A stretch of DNA of 64,000 nucleotides from Duganella callida (GTDB lineage Bacteria > Pseudomonadota > Gammaproteobacteria > Burkholderiales > Burkholderiaceae_D). Under the pieces are notes generated by a model. It did no database searches. It was not told the DNA's origin and was given only the letters and a program-made list of their open reading frames with translations. Position numbers and translations under genes: made by a program. Below are positions 1 to 8,122 of the stretch, in pieces. Each line of letters opens with the position of its first letter. Position 1 is the stretch's first letter. The stretch covers positions 24,442 to 88,441 of the forward strand of contig NZ_SPVG01000250.1 in the NCBI RefSeq assembly GCF_004614165.1. Reading direction: 5' to 3'.

Positions 1-1044
1 TGCCACAACCCGGCCCACGCCTACGGTCCGCCGGACGGCAAGGCGGTGCAGCTGGGTGGCGAACACCTGGACCGCGAAGGCATGCGCGCCGTACCGTCGC
101 TGCGCTACGTGCTGCCGCGCACACCGCGCTGGTTCAAGGAACACCAGCGCGATCCCATCGAGCGCGAGATCGAAGTCGATTCCGTCCCTACCGGCGGTTT
201 CACGCGCGACGGCCGCTTCGACACGCTGCACGACCAGGCCAGGGCGCCGCTGTTCGATCCGGTGGAGATGGCCAACCGCGACGACGCGTCGCTGGCCGCC
301 AGGCTGCGCGCCACCGCCTACGCGGCCGAATTCGCGCGCGTGTTCGGCGCCGCTGCGCTGGCCGACGACCGCAAGGCCGTGAACGGATTGGCGATGGCGC
401 TCGAACGATTCCAGCTCGACGATCCAAGTTTCGCGCCATACACCAGCAAATTCGATCGCGCCCTCAAGGGGCAGGCCCGGCTAAGCGCCCGCGAACAACG
501 CGGCCTGCGCCTGTTCGCCGACCCGGACAAGGGCAACTGCGCCTCATGTCACATCGCCGCGCCGGGCGCAAACGGCGCGCCGCCATTGTTCACCGACTAC
601 TCCTTCGCCAACCTGGGCGTGCCGCGCAATCGCAAGCTGGCGGCCAACGCCGATCCGGCGTTCCACGACATCGGCCTGTGCGGCCCGCTGCGCAAAATGC
701 CGGCCGCCCTCGATGACAAATACTGCGGCACGTTCAAGACGCCCAGCCTGCGCAATGTGGCCAGCCGCCAGGTGTTCATGCACAACGGCGTGTTCGACAA
801 CCTGGCCGACGCGGTACGCTTCTACGTCGAGCGCGACATCCGGCCCGCACGCTGGTACGGCAAATCGGCTTCGGGCAAAATCGAGCGCTATAACGATTTG
901 CCCGCGGCTTACCGCAGCAACGTCGATCACCTGACCGCGCCGATGAACAGAAAACCCGGTGACAAACCGGCGTTGGACGAAGCGGAGATACAGGACATCG
1001 TCGCCTTCCTGCGCACGCTGACCGACGATGATGTGCAATCGTGA
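1..1044 (+). CDS. Di-haem cytochrome c peroxidase / MauG family protein, 5' truncated
   Basis: The open frame enters from the left edge; the first two residues in the window are C-H, which looks like the end of a CxxCH haem motif. A complete CASCH haem-binding motif is coded at about 538-552. Two haem c sites separated by roughly 180 residues is the arrangement of bacterial cytochrome c peroxidases and MauG-like enzymes, which act in the periplasm and use c-type haems to reduce hydrogen peroxide or oxidise a partner. The segment T-P-S-L-R-N-V about 60 residues after the second haem is also typical of the family. The signal peptide and first haem region lie outside the window, so the exact subfamily cannot be decided. 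The gene ends just before a hairpin terminator. Confidence 0.88.
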   Translation, partial: CHNPAHAYGPPDGKAVQLGGEHLDREGMRAVPSLRYVLPRTPRWFKEHQRDPIEREIEVDSVPTGGFTRDGRFDTLHDQARAPLFDPVEMANRDDASLAARLRATAYAAEFARVFGAAALADDRKAVNGLAMALERFQLDDPSFAPYTSKFDRALKGQARLSAREQRGLRLFADPDKGNCASCHIAAPGANGAPPLFTDYSFANLGVPRNRKLAANADPAFHDIGLCGPLRKMPAALDDKYCGTFKTPSLRNVASRQVFMHNGVFDNLADAVRFYVERDIRPARWYGKSASGKIERYNDLPAAYRSNVDHLTAPMNRKPGDKPALDEAEIQDIVAFLRTLTDDDVQS

Positions 1045-1049
1045 GGACG

Positions 1050-1079
1050 AAAAAAAACCGCCGTCGCTGGCGGTTTTTT
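1050..1079. terminator. Bidirectional rho-independent terminator
   Basis: An A-run, a hairpin with CCGCC / GGCGG arms and a T-run lie directly after the peroxidase stop codon and before the stop of the convergent gene at 1097. The A and T tracts on both sides let it work for both strands. Confidence 0.85.
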
Positions 1080-1096
1080 CATGAATACCGGAGCCG

Positions 1097-1726
1097 TCAG
1101 GCCAGTTCCGGCGTGGCCACCGCGCCGTATGCGCGATTGACTTCGTTCAGCGAGAACAGGTTGGGGCCATTGGTCTGGGCATCGACGGCTTCCTCGTCGT
1201 GCGCCAGGCTGCGGTAGGTCAGCGGTGCTTCATAGCGGATACGCTCATCTTCGCTCACCTTGCCGTCATGGTTGGTATCGGCCGCCATTTCCGAATCCGG
1301 CGGCGGCACACCCAGCACGCCGTCTTCGCCGACGCCTGGCAGCGGCTCCGGCGACAGCAGCGGGTTGTTTTCCACGCCCTGGGTTTTCGCTTCGGCGCCG
1401 AAGCGGGCCTGGAAAATCTGCGTCTCCGGACGTTCCGTCAGTTTTTTCAGACCTTCGTCGAACTGCTGCAACGCGGTCTTCAGCGACTGATCCTGCGACA
1501 CGGCCTTGACCAGCGCATTCGCCTGAAACCCGGTGTTGGTGGTATTGCTGGTATTGGTCTGCAGGGGACTGGTGGCGTTAAAGCCCGGCAGCGACAGATA
1601 GGCAGCGACCGATGCGCTCAGGTCCGCATTGCTGCCATTGTCGGTGACCTTCGCGGGTTCGACCGCCTTCCCGGCCACCAAAGCCGCGGACAGGGTAGCA
1701 CCGCCAATGTTGTTCACCATAATCAT
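1097..1726 (-). CDS. Hypothetical protein with one EF-hand-like loop
   Basis: This 209-residue protein is not recognised. The start at 1726 is chosen because AGGAG sits 6 bases upstream; an in-frame ATG at 1741 lacks this. There is no clear signal peptide or membrane segment. The N-terminal half is rich in Ala, Asn, Thr and Ser. In the last third the segment D-T-N-H-D-G-K-V-S-E-D-E has the D-x-[DN]-x-D-G spacing and final acidic residue of a calcium-binding EF-hand loop. Calcium binding is an inference from that single loop. It is convergent with the peroxidase and followed by the shared terminator. Confidence 0.7.
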   Translation of the reverse strand: MIMVNNIGGATLSAALVAGKAVEPAKVTDNGSNADLSASVAAYLSLPGFNATSPLQTNTSNTTNTGFQANALVKAVSQDQSLKTALQQFDEGLKKLTERPETQIFQARFGAEAKTQGVENNPLLSPEPLPGVGEDGVLGVPPPDSEMAADTNHDGKVSEDERIRYEAPLTYRSLAHDEEAVDAQTNGPNLFSLNEVNRAYGAVATPELA

Positions 1727-2120
1727 AATTGACTCCTGCAAGAGAATTCCTCACCCCTGCATTCTATCAGCGTTTTGGCAAGAGTTTCCATTTCATGCAG
1801 GCATCTACCGTAAAAAAGTACTCTTTTCCGTAAAAAAACTTGCTTTACAACACTATGTCGATTGATAAAACTTATTGTTGTTTTAGTTTGATAGATTTAC
1901 ATGCATTTACATGCCAAACACGCAACAATCGGCACGATAGTCCATTGTCAAAGTGGTCAGGCCACCGTAGAATTGGTCGACCACTGCATCACAGATTTTT
2001 GACCAACCGCGAGCTCGGCCGTCCTCCGGCCCTCCTTTCGGTGGCACGGCATACGCGAGGTGTGCCGACCGGCGTCCGACACAGACCGGCGTCGTTGAAC
2101 TCAAACTATCTGGAGACAAA
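1727..2120. other. Long intergenic region between divergent genes
   Basis: About 390 bases without a convincing gene. The left part is unusually AT-rich for this window and holds two copies of CCGTAAAAAA (near 1809 and 1830). The right part is GC-rich, with a 5-bp hairpin (2017-2031), a 9-bp bulged stem (2039-2071) and a possible sigma-54 promoter. Both flanking genes read outward, so the region should carry both promoters. Confidence 0.5.
2042..2056 (+). promoter_or_regulatory. Candidate sigma-54 (-24/-12) promoter for the PEP-CTERM gene
   Basis: TGGCACGG followed by a GC dinucleotide gives the GG-N10-GC spacing of sigma-54 promoters. The -24 half matches the TGGCACG consensus fully; the -12 half keeps GC but reads ACGC instead of TTGC. 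Transcription would start near 2067, leaving a short leader before the ATG at 2121. PEP-CTERM genes in related bacteria are known to be controlled by the PrsK/PrsR-RpoN system, which makes the match plausible. The same bases also form a stem (2039-2071), a competing explanation. Confidence 0.45.
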
Positions 2121-2675
2121 ATGCATATCACCTTACGCAAAGCCGCTGCCGCGGCATGCCTGCTGCTGGCCGCCGGTTCGGCGCAGTCGGCCGATCCGCT
2201 GAAGAACGCCGTCATCACCGCCAGCTACAGCGGCGGCGACATCCTCGGCATCAGCGACAACTATGGCGGCAGCAATGTCAGCGCCCTCGATCCGCTCAAT
2301 ACCAGCGTTGAATTCTTTACGGCCGACGCCATGTTCGGATTCGACTTCGCGGCCGACGGCCGTCTGACCATCTACAACAACAGCAGCATCCCCGCCGGCG
2401 CCTACAAGGTCAGCTTCGATTTCGGCGGCACGCTGAACGCCGACATCAAGAGCTTCACCGTCAGCGATGCCGGCGTCACCGGCGGCGCACCGGTGCTCAG
2501 CATCGTCAACCCGCATACGATCACCCTCGATCTGAGCGCGGTGGAATGGAACGGCGATTTCAACCCGCTGCAGACCTCCATCACGCTGGCGGCCGCGGTG
2601 CCCGAACCGGCCAGCGTGACCATGCTGATGGCCGGCCTGCTCGGGCTGGGACTGCGCGCACGCCGCCGCGGCTAA
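2121..2675 (+). CDS. PEP-CTERM sorting domain protein
   Basis: A secreted protein of 184 residues. It begins with a signal peptide (Lys/Arg near the start, then an Ala/Leu core ending around A-G-S-A-Q-S-A). It ends with the PEP-CTERM tripartite tail: V-P-E-P-A-S, a hydrophobic stretch (M-L-M-A-G-L-L-G-L-G-L) and a basic end (R-A-R-R-R-G). Such tails are processed by exosortase (EpsH/XrtA type) and the protein is delivered to the surface or extracellular matrix. The middle is a beta-rich domain of unknown function. A good ribosome site (TGGAGAC) precedes the ATG. The next gene follows after 30 bases and may be co-transcribed. Confidence 0.88.
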   Translation: MHITLRKAAAAACLLLAAGSAQSADPLKNAVITASYSGGDILGISDNYGGSNVSALDPLNTSVEFFTADAMFGFDFAADGRLTIYNNSSIPAGAYKVSFDFGGTLNADIKSFTVSDAGVTGGAPVLSIVNPHTITLDLSAVEWNGDFNPLQTSITLAAAVPEPASVTMLMAGLLGLGLRARRRG

Positions 2676-2705
2676 GCGCCCTCTGACAACTCAAGGAGTA
2701 AAAAC

Positions 2706-5700
2706 ATGAAACTCTACCGTTTCAGGGCCGCGCTACGCCTGTCGATGCTGATGCTGGCCACCGCCGTCAATGCGGCCACCATCGATCCCGCACTGCAAAC
2801 CGCGCCGGCCGATGGCTTTGGCAGCGGCACGGTCGGCGGTTCGGCCGCGCTGACGTCGCAGATTTATACCGTTTCCACCCGCCCCCAGCTGCTGGCGGCG
2901 ATACAGCGCGGCGGCGTGAACCCGAAAATCATCAAGCTGGCCGGCACCATCGACATGACGGAAGGCGTGCCGTATGCGAATACCGGCGACCAGGCCATCC
3001 GCGGCCTGATACGCCTGCCCAGCAATACCACGCTGATCGGCGCCGATGCCAATGCAGGCATCGTCAACGGCCATATCGTGGTGTCCAATGTCTCGCAGAT
3101 CATCATCCGTAACCTGAAGATCGTGAACCCTTGCGATGTGGGGCCGGTCTGGGATCCGACCGACGGCGCGCTGGGCAACTGGAATTCCGCTTACGACGGC
3201 ATCGGCGTCACCGGCTCGGACCACGTCTGGGTCGATCACGTCAGCTTCACCGATGGCGCCATGAGCGACGATCTGCTGCCGGTCGAGAATGGCCAGATCA
3301 AGCAATGCCACGACGGCGCGCTGGACATCACCAACGCATCGGATTACGTGACGGTGTCGTACAACGTGTTCGGCCAGCACCGTAAAAATAATCTGATCGG
3401 TTCCAGCGACACGGCGACCGGGGACAACGGCAAGCTGCACATCACGTTCAGTAACAACGTGTTCCGCGACATCGTCAGCCGCGCGCCGCGGGTGCGCTTC
3501 GGCCAGGTCCACGTCTACAACAACTACTTCGTCGGCAGCAAATCGCATCCCGCCTACCCGTACGAATACAGCATCGGGGTGGGGCAGCAGGCGCAGATCC
3601 TGTCCAACAACAATGTGTTCGAAATCGCCGGCGTGACGCGCTGCGACGAGGTGGTGGAGCCCATCGGCGGCACCATCCCGGGCGCGTTCAGGGATGCCGG
3701 CTCGGTGTTGAACGGCGCCGCGCTGGCCGGCTGCTCGACGCCGAACAGCGTCGCCTACAGCGTGCCGTATGCCTACAGCGCGCGGCCGGTGGCGCTGGTC
3801 AAGGCCAATGCGATTGCGCAGGCGGGCGCCGGCAAGCTGACGTCCGCCATCAGCGGCAGCGGCAATGTCACGCCCGATCCGACCGTCACCCTCACCTGCC
3901 CCGCCACCGGTTTGTATTTCTGCGACGACTTCCAGAACAGCAGCATGGCCAACTGGAACCTGCTGCCGGTGGCAGGCCCGAACGGCAGCTTCGGCGTCAA
4001 GGCGGAAAGCGTGGGCGCATCCAACATCGTGATGCAGTATACCGCGGCCTCCACCGGCGGCGTGCTGGCGACGCTGAAGGCGTCCGCCATGGCCAACGTG
4101 CCGACCGCCGACTATTACGTCGAAGCGCGCATCAAGCCCATGACCAACAGCACCACCAGCAACAAGCTGCTGTACCTGCTGACGCGCTACAAGGACGCCA
4201 GCAACTGGTACGGCGCCGGCCTGAACGTACAGAACGCCACCACCAGCACCCAGGTGGAAATCGCCAAAATGCTGGCCGGCACGCTGACCCGGCCCAAGCA
4301 GGTGAAGAAGTCGATCCAGATGGATGCGCAGTTCTACACCGTGCGCTTCGAGATGATCGGCACCACGCTGACCGTCTACCTGGACGGCGAGGCGCTGGGC
4401 AGCGTCACCGACAGCGCCTTCGCCGAGCGCGGCGTGATCGGCCTGTACACCGCCAACAAGTCGTTCCAGATCGATGATGTGCGCATCGGCGATCCATCGC
4501 TCAAGCCTTCGCAGCTGACCTTGAACCCGGCCACGCCAAGCTACGCGGCGGAAGTGGGCGATGCGCCGCTGGCGGTCGGCGTCACCGCCGTCAAGCCCGA
4601 TGGCTCGCTGGACAGCTTCAGCGCCGCTTCCAGCAATCCGGCCGTGGCCGCGGTGGCGATCAATGGCACCACGCTGACCGTCACCCCGGTCGGCGCCGGC
4701 AACGCCACCATCAGCGTCACCAGCGACTCCGATTCCACCCTGCAGCGCGTGATCGCCGCCACCATCAGCCCGCAGTTCGTGCAGCCGACGCAGAGCTACG
4801 CGCTCGGCGGCGCCGCCCTGCCGGCCGCACACGCCGACGCCATCAACATCGACGCTTCGCTGTCGCTGACGTTTGATAATCCGCCGGTCCTGGGCGCCGG
4901 CGGTACCATCCGCATCTTCCGCAAGGCCGATAACGCGCAGGTGGATGTGATACGGCTGTCCGGCGAGACCGATGTCCTGGGCTATCCTGGTCAGGCGAAC
5001 GTCCGCAAGGTGAACACCACGCCCGTCAGCATCAGCGGCAACACCGTCACCATCAAGCCGCACGCCAACAAGCTCGCTTACGGCACCGAGTACTACGTCG
5101 CCATCGCCAACGGCGTGCTGACCGGCGCCTCGCTGGGCGGCGTGCCGTTCGTCGGCATCGGCAAGCTGGGCGACTGGTCGTTCACCACCCGCGACAGCGG
5201 CCCCGCGACCGGCAGCACCAGCCTGACCGTGGGCGCCGGCAGCGATGCGGACTTCAACACCGTACAGGGCGCGCTCAACTTCGCCATGCAGGAAAGCCAG
5301 GCCACGCCGGTCACCATCAACGTCCGCGACGGCGTCTACAACGAGCTGCTCTACCTGCGCGGCAAGGACAACGTTACGCTGAAAGGTGAAAGCCGCGACG
5401 GCGCCATCATCCAGTACACCAACTACGACACGCTCAACACCGGCTCCGGCGCCAGCCAGACCAGCGCCGACGCGGCGGCTGCCGGCGGCCGCGCGGTGAT
5501 GCTGGTGGAATCGTCCGACATGCTGGTGCTGGACACCATCACGCTGAGGAACACCACGCTGCGCTCCGGCGCCATCTCGGCGCAGGCGGAAACCATCTAC
5601 TTCAATGCCGACACCGGCCGCCTGGTCGCCAAAAACGCCAACTTCTACAGCGAGCAGGATACGCTGAACCTGAAGGGCTACGCCTGGTTCTATCACAGCC

Positions 5701-6248
5701 TGGTGGCGGGCAACGTCGACTTCATCTGGGGCAGCAGCCGCGCCGCCCTGTTCGAGGAAAGCGAGATCCGCTCGGTGGGCGACACCAGCAATGCCGGCAG
5801 CGGCGGCTACATCCTGCAAGCGCGCGCCGCCAATGCAGGCGACAAGGGCTACGTCTTCCTCAACAGCCGCCTGACGCACGGCGCCGGACCCGGACCGCTG
5901 CATGGCGACGTACCGACCGGCGCCACCTACCTGGCGCGCAGCGCCGGCAATGCCGCGTACTGGGACAACATCGCCTTCATCAACACGCGGATGGACAGTC
6001 ACATCGCCGCCGTGGGCTGGGCGGCCGCCGGCGTGAACAGCCAGCCGGCCCCGAACCCGGCCGTGGCCAGCGCCGCCAGCGGCTGGCGCGAGTACGGCAG
6101 CACCACGCTGTCCGGTGAGCCGATCAACCTGGCGGCGCGCGTCGGCGGCTTCCAGCTCAGCGCCAGCGACGTGGCGGCCGGCTTTGCCGACCGCGCCAGG
6201 GTGTTTGCCGCCTACGGCAACGGCATGGGCTGGAATCCCCAGCCCTGA
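2706..6248 (+). CDS. Secreted bifunctional pectate lyase (PL1) - pectin methylesterase (CE8) fusion
   Basis: A 1180-residue exported multidomain enzyme. After a signal peptide (about residues 1-23), residues about 50-340 form a PL1 pectate lyase beta-helix, with the V-W-V-D-H segment (about 173) and the R-A-P-R-V-R motif (about 259) that holds the catalytic Arg. Residues about 400-600 resemble a concanavalin/laminin-G-like domain, and about 611-830 two Ig-like modules. Residues about 837-1180 are a CE8 pectinesterase with its motifs Q-A-E-T (about 959), Q-D-T-L (about 983, catalytic Asp), V-D-F-I-W-G (about 1006, catalytic Asp) and Y-L-A-R. The enzyme would demethylate pectin and cleave the resulting polygalacturonate by beta-elimination. 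Ribosome site AAGGAG is 6-7 bases upstream. It lies between a PEP-CTERM gene and a transporter. Confidence 0.9.
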   Translation: MKLYRFRAALRLSMLMLATAVNAATIDPALQTAPADGFGSGTVGGSAALTSQIYTVSTRPQLLAAIQRGGVNPKIIKLAGTIDMTEGVPYANTGDQAIRGLIRLPSNTTLIGADANAGIVNGHIVVSNVSQIIIRNLKIVNPCDVGPVWDPTDGALGNWNSAYDGIGVTGSDHVWVDHVSFTDGAMSDDLLPVENGQIKQCHDGALDITNASDYVTVSYNVFGQHRKNNLIGSSDTATGDNGKLHITFSNNVFRDIVSRAPRVRFGQVHVYNNYFVGSKSHPAYPYEYSIGVGQQAQILSNNNVFEIAGVTRCDEVVEPIGGTIPGAFRDAGSVLNGAALAGCSTPNSVAYSVPYAYSARPVALVKANAIAQAGAGKLTSAISGSGNVTPDPTVTLTCPATGLYFCDDFQNSSMANWNLLPVAGPNGSFGVKAESVGASNIVMQYTAASTGGVLATLKASAMANVPTADYYVEARIKPMTNSTTSNKLLYLLTRYKDASNWYGAGLNVQNATTSTQVEIAKMLAGTLTRPKQVKKSIQMDAQFYTVRFEMIGTTLTVYLDGEALGSVTDSAFAERGVIGLYTANKSFQIDDVRIGDPSLKPSQLTLNPATPSYAAEVGDAPLAVGVTAVKPDGSLDSFSAASSNPAVAAVAINGTTLTVTPVGAGNATISVTSDSDSTLQRVIAATISPQFVQPTQSYALGGAALPAAHADAINIDASLSLTFDNPPVLGAGGTIRIFRKADNAQVDVIRLSGETDVLGYPGQANVRKVNTTPVSISGNTVTIKPHANKLAYGTEYYVAIANGVLTGASLGGVPFVGIGKLGDWSFTTRDSGPATGSTSLTVGAGSDADFNTVQGALNFAMQESQATPVTINVRDGVYNELLYLRGKDNVTLKGESRDGAIIQYTNYDTLNTGSGASQTSADAAAAGGRAVMLVESSDMLVLDTITLRNTTLRSGAISAQAETIYFNADTGRLVAKNANFYSEQDTLNLKGYAWFYHSLVAGNVDFIWGSSRAALFEESEIRSVGDTSNAGSGGYILQARAANAGDKGYVFLNSRLTHGAGPGPLHGDVPTGATYLARSAGNAAYWDNIAFINTRMDSHIAAVGWAAAGVNSQPAPNPAVASAASGWREYGSTTLSGEPINLAARVGGFQLSASDVAAGFADRARVFAAYGNGMGWNPQP

Positions 6249-6376
6249 GGACCCCAATCGGGGGATGCGCGGCAAGCTCTCTTTTTATATGATAGATTGT
6301 TTCATCGGCGCGAGACCGTTGGTTAAAAGCGCAAAGGTCTCCGCCGCCAATAACAATCCTAATCAAGGAGTCCCTT

Positions 6377-6556
6377 ATGCGCTTCCTGCTGCTCATCCCC
6401 TTTATCGGCCTGCTGTGGCTGCCTTTCTATAACCAGGAACTGCCGTCGCTGTTCGGCTTCCCGTTCTTTTACTGGTATCAGTTCCTGTGGGTGCCGCTGA
6501 CGGCGCTCATCATCTGGCTCGTCTACCAGAACGATTTGAAGCAGGGAGTCGAATGA
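6377..6556 (+). CDS. DUF3311 small membrane protein
   Basis: A 59-residue protein with two hydrophobic segments (F-L-L-L-I-P-F-I-G-L-L-W-L and F-L-W-V-P-L-T-A-L-I-I-W-L). AAGGAG lies 6 bases before the ATG, and its stop overlaps the start of the following symporter in an ATGATG context. Small DUF3311 proteins are typically encoded immediately upstream of sodium:solute symporters of the MctP type and are thought to be an accessory part of that carrier. The gene is shorter than most ORF cut-offs but its context and ribosome site make it convincing. Confidence 0.85.
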   Translation: MRFLLLIPFIGLLWLPFYNQELPSLFGFPFFYWYQFLWVPLTALIIWLVYQNDLKQGVE

Positions 6557-8034
6557 TGGGCGAGAACGTCAACTGGACCGCGTTAGGCGTCTTCATCTTC
6601 TTCTTTGCGCTGGTGACGGTGATGGGCTTCTGGGCCTCGCGCTGGCAGAGCGGCAAGGAAAACAAGGGCGCCCACCTCGACGAATGGGGCCTGGGCGGCC
6701 GCAACTTCGGCACCTGGATCACCTGGTTCCTGGTCGGCGGCGACTTCTACACCGCCTACACCGTGATCGCCGTGCCGGCGCTGGTGTACGCGGTCGGCGC
6801 CTACGGCTTCTTCGCGCTGCCGTACACGATTCTGGTCTACCCCATCGTCTACACCATCATGCCCAAGCTGTGGCACGCCGCCCAGAAGGCCGGCCATGTC
6901 ACCGCCGCCGACGTGGTGTTCGGCCGCTATCGTTCCCGTCCGCTGGAATTCGCCATCGCGCTGACCGGCGTGATCGCCACCATGCCGTACATCGCGCTGC
7001 AACTGGTCGGCATGGAAGTGGTGATCAAGGCGCTGGGCCTGACCGGCGAGCTGCCGCTGGCCGCCGCCTTCGTGATCCTGGCGCTGTACACCTACTCGGC
7101 CGGCCTGCGCGCGCCGGCGCTGATCGCCTTCGTCAAGGACCTGATGATCTACATCGTGGTGCTGGTGGCGGTGGTGCTGGTGCCGGCCAAGCTGGGCGGC
7201 TACGGCGCGGTGTTCTCCGCCGCCGGCGACGCGTTCGCGGCCAAGGGCGGCGCCACCGGCCTGACGCTGAAACCGGCGCAGGTGCTGCCGTTCGCCACGC
7301 TGGCCCTGGGTTCGGCCATGGCGGCGTTCATGTATCCGCACACGCTGACCGGCATCTTTGCCGCCAAGAGCGCGGACACCATCCGCAAGAACGCCGTGTT
7401 CCTGCCGGCTTATACCATCCTGCTCGGCCTGATCGCGCTGCTGGGCTTCATGGCGTATGCCGCCAAGATCCACGTCGCCACCAATAACGACGTGGTGCCG
7501 GCGCTGTTCAACGCCCTGTTCCCGAGCTGGTTCGCCGGCTTCGCCTTCTCGGCCATCGCCATCGGCGCGCTGGTGCCGGCGGCCGTGATGTCGATCGGCG
7601 CGGCGAATCTGTTCACGCGTAACTTCTGGAAGCCGTACGTGAACCCGAACATCCAGCCGGACGGCGAGGCCAAGGTGGCCAAGCTGGTGTCGCTGGTGGT
7701 CAAGGTCGGCGCGCTGGTCTGCATCCTGTTCCTGCCGACCAAATTCGCGCTGGACCTGCAGCTGCTGGGCGGCGTCTGGATCCTGCAGACCTTCCCGTCG
7801 GTGGTGTTCGGCCTGTTCTTCGGCTGGTTCGGCGCGCGTGCGCTGCTGAGCGGCTGGGCGGTCGGCATCATCACCGGCAGCTACCTGGCGATCAGCGACG
7901 GCATCAAGCCGGTGCACACCCTGGTGTTCGGCAGCGACAGCTACACCCTGTACACCGGACTGCTGGCATTGGCCGTCAACATCGTCATCGCCGTCATCGT
8001 GCAGGTCGTGGCGGGAGGCAAACGCGCGGCGTAG
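6553..8034 (+). CDS. Sodium:solute symporter family (SSS) permease
   Basis: A 493-residue integral membrane protein with about 13 hydrophobic segments, of the SSS family (the fold of PutP and MctP). The start at 6553 overlaps the DUF3311 stop by four bases and has GGGAG upstream; 6556 is an equally possible start. The DUF3311-SSS pair is best known from the MctP monocarboxylate permease, which takes up lactate, pyruvate and similar acids. Standing directly behind a pectin-degrading enzyme, it might instead carry a uronate or pectin breakdown acid. The sequence does not decide the substrate. Confidence 0.88.
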   Translation: MMGENVNWTALGVFIFFFALVTVMGFWASRWQSGKENKGAHLDEWGLGGRNFGTWITWFLVGGDFYTAYTVIAVPALVYAVGAYGFFALPYTILVYPIVYTIMPKLWHAAQKAGHVTAADVVFGRYRSRPLEFAIALTGVIATMPYIALQLVGMEVVIKALGLTGELPLAAAFVILALYTYSAGLRAPALIAFVKDLMIYIVVLVAVVLVPAKLGGYGAVFSAAGDAFAAKGGATGLTLKPAQVLPFATLALGSAMAAFMYPHTLTGIFAAKSADTIRKNAVFLPAYTILLGLIALLGFMAYAAKIHVATNNDVVPALFNALFPSWFAGFAFSAIAIGALVPAAVMSIGAANLFTRNFWKPYVNPNIQPDGEAKVAKLVSLVVKVGALVCILFLPTKFALDLQLLGGVWILQTFPSVVFGLFFGWFGARALLSGWAVGIITGSYLAISDGIKPVHTLVFGSDSYTLYTGLLALAVNIVIAVIVQVVAGGKRAA

Positions 8035-8057
8035 TGTCATCATTTCGTCACAAGAAT

Positions 8058-8105
8058 GGGGTAGCATGCCGCACACGCGTGCTACGCTTTGCGGCATGCT
8101 GCCCC
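8058..8105. repeat. Strong stem-loop between symporter and phosphatase
   Basis: Arms at 8058-8073 and 8090-8105 pair over 16 bases with one G-T wobble around a 16-base loop. No T-run follows, so it is not a classic terminator. It may stop symporter transcription, protect its mRNA 3' end, or regulate the next gene, whose ATG is 18 bases downstream. Confidence 0.6.
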
Positions 8106-8122
8106 AGTTCAACTTGACGACA

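Noticed and set aside
2733-6275. Minus-strand open frame of 1180 codons antisense to the pectinase fusion
   Set aside because: Low-complexity Ala/Gly/Val/Arg/His composition without domains; the plus strand has signal peptide, motifs and ribosome site. High-GC codon bias keeps the antisense frame open.
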